Positions 5,603 through 7,286 of a stretch of DNA of 7,286 nt are shown here, one piece after another. Below the pieces are notes generated by a model. The model worked only from the letters and a program-made list of their open reading frames with translations, did no database searches and was not told where the DNA came from. The position numbers were made by a program, and so were the translations under genes. This DNA comes from Gammaproteobacteria bacterium (lineage in GTDB: Bacteria > Pseudomonadota > Gammaproteobacteria > DSM-16500), in the NCBI GenBank assembly GCA_021323555.1, contig JAJONP010000099.1, forward strand, positions 1 to 7,286, read 5' to 3'. The number at the start of each line of letters is the position of its first letter. Within the stretch, counting starts at the first letter, position 1.

Positions 5603-5713
5603 GCTGTTGGCCCTTGTGGGTATGTGGGTAAGTGCGCCACAAAGCACTACTCTGTGTGGTAGAAGAGTAGCGCTTTGTGGCGCACTTATCCACATATCCA
5701 TGAAGCCAACAGC
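5603..5713 (+). repeat. Long near-perfect hairpin 80 bp after the integrase
   Basis: The arms 5603-5653 and 5664-5713 form about 48 pairs around a 10-base loop (5654-5663). The base stem is GCTGTTGGC/GCCAACAGC, then an uneven internal loop (5612-5613 against 5704), then 32 consecutive pairs (5614-5645 with 5672-5703), one A-C mismatch (5646, 5671), then CTACTCT/AGAGTAG. Four of the pairs are G-T on the plus strand, so a plus-strand RNA or single strand folds better than the complement. It may be an integrase mRNA 3' structure, a recombination site folded as a single strand, or a miniature inverted-repeat element. Confidence 0.85.
5686..5694 (+). promoter_or_regulatory. Perfect DnaA box inside the long hairpin
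   Basis: TTATCCACA lies in the right arm of the 5603-5713 hairpin. The opposing arm reads TGTGGGTAA (5623-5631), a one-mismatch version on the other strand, so the palindrome carries a strong and a weaker box facing each other. Confidence 0.4.
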
Positions 5714-5743
5714 ACAGAGAGGGTTCTTTCAGGCTACTAGTTC

Positions 5744-5775
5744 AGTCTGTCCTACGGTTGAAGTGACAGATTTTT
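5744..5775 (+). terminator. Intrinsic terminator for the integrase transcript
   Basis: TCTGTC (5746-5751) pairs with GACAGA (5765-5770) around a 13-base loop, followed at once by TTTTT (5771-5775). It is the first good plus-strand terminator after the integrase stop and lies beyond the long hairpin, which would thus be part of the 3' untranslated region. Confidence 0.55.
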
Positions 5776-5811
5776 GATAAATACTCTTTATTTTCAAGGG
5801 CTTAAAATTTT

Positions 5812-5862
5812 AAAAAAGGTGCTTCACTACGGACATCTCGCGATGTGCTGTAGTGACGCACC
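5812..5862 (-). terminator. Minus-strand intrinsic terminator hairpin
   Basis: Bases 5818-5862 form a hairpin of about 20 pairs: GGTGC/GCACC, one T-C mismatch, TCACTACGG against CTGTAGTGA with one wobble pair, a single bulge, and ACATC/GATGT with loop TCGC. Read on the minus strand the stem is followed by six Ts (5817 down to 5812), a classical terminator. No minus-strand gene lies upstream of it in the window, so it implies an unannotated minus-strand transcript, or serves only as a bidirectional insulator. Confidence 0.55.
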
Positions 5863-5943
5863 CTGTCCATCATCGCATTTTATCAGGAGGGGCCCGCCCT
5901 TCCCACTAACTTTAAAAGGAGTTCAGAAGTATGCGAATAAACA

Positions 5944-5959
5944 GGTGAATTTATTCACC
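5944..5959. repeat. Short palindrome, possible operator
   Basis: GGTGAATTTATTCACC is an inverted repeat of 7-bp arms around TT. It overlaps the stop codon of a five-codon mini-ORF (5931-5948, AAGGAG 9 bases upstream) and lies 22 bases before the GTG start of the next small ORF, a place suited to an operator or a translational control hairpin. Confidence 0.35.
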
Positions 5960-5981
5960 ACACAAATAAAAGGGACGAGCC

Positions 5982-6179
5982 GTGACAGAGTTTACAGGAA
6001 AGCACAGGGCCCTTGCAAAATATTCTATTCAAATGCCTAAAAATTTATGTGGGCTATTTGTATTTGCGCTTAATGGTTCTCCTTTGCTGTCAAGAAGAGG
6101 TCAGGTCAATCGGGTGCAGGAAGGTGGTGCGTACGCCTGGATGCGTGATTTCCTTGTAGCCCAGCACGCTGTGTCTTAG
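5982..6179 (+). CDS. Doubtful small ORF, 65 aa
   Basis: I do not recognise this product. It would begin at GTG with AAAGGGA about 6 bases upstream. A stretch around residues 23-35 (CGLFVFALNGSPL) is moderately hydrophobic; the rest is mixed, ending in AYAWMRDFLVAQHAVS. No motif or fold is evident. A hairpin (6168-6205) overlaps its stop codon. The surrounding DNA is rich in hairpins and looks non-coding, so this may be a chance frame. A conserved homologue would be needed to believe it. Confidence 0.3.
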   Translation: MTEFTGKHRALAKYSIQMPKNLCGLFVFALNGSPLLSRRGQVNRVQEGGAYAWMRDFLVAQHAVS

Positions 6180-6205
6180 CGCGCTTTTGGCAAGCCAGAC
6201 ACAGC
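6168..6205 (+). terminator. Hairpin overlapping the stop of the small ORF
   Basis: GCTGTGTCT (6168-6176) pairs exactly with AGACACAGC (6197-6205) around a 20-base loop. A run of eight Ts follows at 6224-6231, 18 bases later, too far for a standard terminator; a terminator role is therefore possible but weak. Confidence 0.35.
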
Positions 6206-6459
6206 GGGGCTTTGATGGCATTATTTTTTTTCCCCTTCTGCTACGGTTGCAGAGAGGGGTTTCTATACCATTGTGCCCTTCTTATGAAGGTGCGTAGACG
6301 TGACTCAACCTTATGCCGGTAGTGTGTTTTTATTATTCACTTCATCCTTATACCCGCTAGGGCCTCCTCTCGGGCCATTCACTTTTTATCTGCCTGTTCT
6401 CTTAGAGGACGTGAGTGAATCTTATAAAAAATAATTTAATAAAAAATAACATAAACGTA
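6206..6459. other. Gap without a gene, several hairpins
   Basis: I see no gene here. A strong hairpin CCCCTTCTGC/GCAGAGAGGGG lies at 6232-6259 with one bulged A and loop TACGGTT. The 9-mer CTACGGTTG spanning its loop also fills the loop of the terminator at 5744-5775. ATTCACT (6377-6383) pairs with AGTGAAT (6414-6420). Bases 6421-6459 are almost pure A/T and may act as an UP element for the promoter just downstream. Confidence 0.5.
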
Positions 6460-6487
6460 TTGACATATCATATATATGATATATAAT
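6460..6487 (+). promoter_or_regulatory. Consensus sigma-70 promoter for the 106-aa gene
   Basis: A perfect -35 box TTGACA (6460-6465) and a perfect -10 box TATAAT (6482-6487) are separated by 16 bases. Transcription would start near 6494, giving a leader of about 32 bases before the ATG at 6526. The A/T-rich upstream tract could strengthen it further. Confidence 0.85.
6465..6482. promoter_or_regulatory. 18-bp palindromic operator in the promoter spacer
   Basis: ATATCATATATATGATAT reads identically on both strands and fills the whole gap between the -35 and -10 boxes. A repressor bound here would block RNA polymerase. The ribbon-helix-helix protein encoded at 6956-7135 is the nearest candidate, by position only. 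Confidence 0.55.
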
Positions 6488-6525
6488 CATGGTTCAAACT
6501 AACTTTATTTAGGAGACACATTAAA

Positions 6526-6846
6526 ATGCAAACCATATCAGAATGGGTACTCAACGAATATGGGCCCGATGAAATAAAAGACATCGTGAACCATGGGATA
6601 AGTGGGGGGTTTTCAGGCATGACTTATTACAAGGAAACAGTAGCTTTTCATGACAAACACGAGGAAGAAATATGGGAGAGATTAAACGACAACGCTGACT
6701 CGCAAGGCTGTACTGCCCTTGAGTTATTAAGCCATTTTAACGGCCAAAAGCAAGTTACATCCATGGATGCCTTTAAAAATATGCTTGCATGGTACGCGGT
6801 AGAAGAAGCCTGCCGAGAAATCATTGACGGAGATTACCGAAAATGA
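6526..6846 (+). CDS. Plasmid-associated protein of unknown function, 106 aa (DUF7222-like)
   Basis: A small acidic cytoplasmic protein resembling a family of uncharacterised plasmid and phage proteins; I believe it is the one catalogued as DUF7222, but this is from memory. The ATG has AGGAG 10 bases upstream and a consensus promoter before it. Family-like features are the opening SEWVLNEYGPDEIKDIVNHG (residues 5-24), a glycine-rich ISGGFSGMTYYKET (25-38), a helical acidic middle (EEEIWERLND) and the ending LAWYAVEEACREI. There is no signal peptide or membrane segment. The strong, palindrome-controlled promoter suggests high but repressible expression, for example soon after plasmid entry. A role in plasmid establishment is an inference only. 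Confidence 0.85.
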   Translation: MQTISEWVLNEYGPDEIKDIVNHGISGGFSGMTYYKETVAFHDKHEEEIWERLNDNADSQGCTALELLSHFNGQKQVTSMDAFKNMLAWYAVEEACREIIDGDYRK

Positions 6847-6866
6847 AACATACCATTTAAGAAAAC

Positions 6867-6889
6867 CTGCAAGCCGTGGCGGCTTGCAG
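6867..6889 (+). terminator. Terminator-like hairpin after the 106-aa gene
   Basis: CTGCAAGCCG (6867-6876) pairs perfectly with CGGCTTGCAG (6880-6889) around TGG. The following tract CCTATTCTATTT is T-rich but interrupted, so termination may be partial and allow some read-through into the next gene. Confidence 0.6.
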
Positions 6890-6955
6890 CCTATTCTATT
6901 TAAGTTAAGATTTCTCATGAAAAATATGAAATTTGTTTAAATAAAGGCTACTCGG

Positions 6956-7135
6956 ATGACTTCAAAGAAATATTCTTATAAATCCTTTCAAATCTCGGAT
7001 AAAACGCGAATCGAGCTAGAATTTCTCGCCTCTGTCTATGGCGAGTGCGCGAGTGCTGTGATTAGACGATTGATTACAGAAGCCTACGCTGTTCAAGTGG
7101 AATTAGTTAAAAAAATGCCCCCTCCTGAAAAATAA
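6956..7135 (+). CDS. Small ribbon-helix-helix-like protein, 59 aa
   Basis: Probable DNA-binding regulator. The ATG start has AAAGG 8 bases upstream. Residues 8-14 (YKSFQIS) fit a beta strand, residues 15-29 (DKTRIELEFLASVYG) fit helix A and residues 32-47 (ASAVIRRLITEAYAVQ) fit helix B, the pattern of CopG/Arc-type proteins that bind palindromes as dimers. The C-terminus is a short proline-rich tail. It follows the 106-aa gene by about 110 bp beyond an imperfect terminator, so it may be partly cotranscribed and could repress the palindromic promoter at 6460-6487. It differs in sequence from the 74-aa ribbon-helix-helix candidate at 770-994. The fold is by pattern only. Confidence 0.7.
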   Translation: MTSKKYSYKSFQISDKTRIELEFLASVYGECASAVIRRLITEAYAVQVELVKKMPPPEK

Positions 7136-7162
7136 ATCCTTCTTATTTATTCTAACGCCTTG

Positions 7163-7216
7163 CATCGTCTTGTGGCGCTAGGACGATGAAACCGCGCTAC
7201 TCTCTTTCTTGGAGAG
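7163..7216 (+). terminator. Hairpins after the 59-aa gene, possible terminator
   Basis: CATCGTC (7163-7169) pairs with GACGATG (7182-7188), and CTCTC (7200-7204) pairs with GAGAG (7212-7216) followed by CCATTTTT. The second is a weak terminator candidate for the small regulator gene. Nothing else is supportable from here to the window end. Confidence 0.3.
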
Positions 7217-7286
7217 CCATTTTTCCCTTAGGATACTCTGGTTGGCTATTGTTATTAGGTCTCAAGTGGGCCATCCTTAGAAGTTT

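Noticed and set aside
5603..5713. Integron attC site
   Set aside because: The arms read GTTGGCC and AGCCAAC, which do not fit the GTTRRRY and RYYYAAC core motifs, and the pairing is far more perfect than in typical attC sites.

Overview
The window looks like a piece of a plasmid, or of a plasmid-derived integrative element, from a low-GC gammaproteobacterium. A Legionella/Coxiella/Piscirickettsia-like host is my guess, from protein style only; no taxonomic marker is present.

Layout. (1) Positions 1-3480 are AT-rich and carry minus-strand maintenance genes in the order parA (2386-3363), a winged-helix putative replication initiator (1110-2360), a small ribbon-helix-helix protein (770-994) and an unrecognised 156-residue protein (137-607). 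The initiator gene contains 14 exact TTACTAA motifs, mostly 11-13 bp apart, which look like iterons embedded in coding sequence. One 27-bp block of this array is read in two different reading frames, so the DNA sequence itself appears to be selected. A parS-like 16-mer lies upstream of parA, but no ParB gene is visible. (2) Positions 3490-3640 hold a perfect 22-bp inverted repeat and further ATTCAAC elements. (3) Positions 3700-5775 form a plus-strand integrase module of visibly higher GC. It opens with a type I hammerhead ribozyme (3740-3791), continues through about 770 bases of apparently non-coding sequence containing three diverged ~129-bp tandem repeats, then a tyrosine recombinase (4564-5523), a ~110-nt near-perfect hairpin and an intrinsic terminator. 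(4) Positions 5776-6460 are largely non-coding with several hairpins and one doubtful small ORF. (5) Positions 6460-7286 carry a strong palindrome-overlapped promoter, a 106-residue protein of a plasmid-associated unknown family and a 59-residue ribbon-helix-helix protein.

How it may work together. ParA and the initiator form a maintenance operon with its origin plausibly inside the initiator gene. The integrase appears to be expressed from a self-cleaving transcript: the predicted hammerhead would remove the first ~45-50 nucleotides and leave a 5'-hydroxyl long leader. The hammerhead with its repeat-rich integrase leader, and the frame-independent intragenic iterons, are the two most notable systems here. 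All calls come from reading the sequence by eye; no database search or folding program was run.
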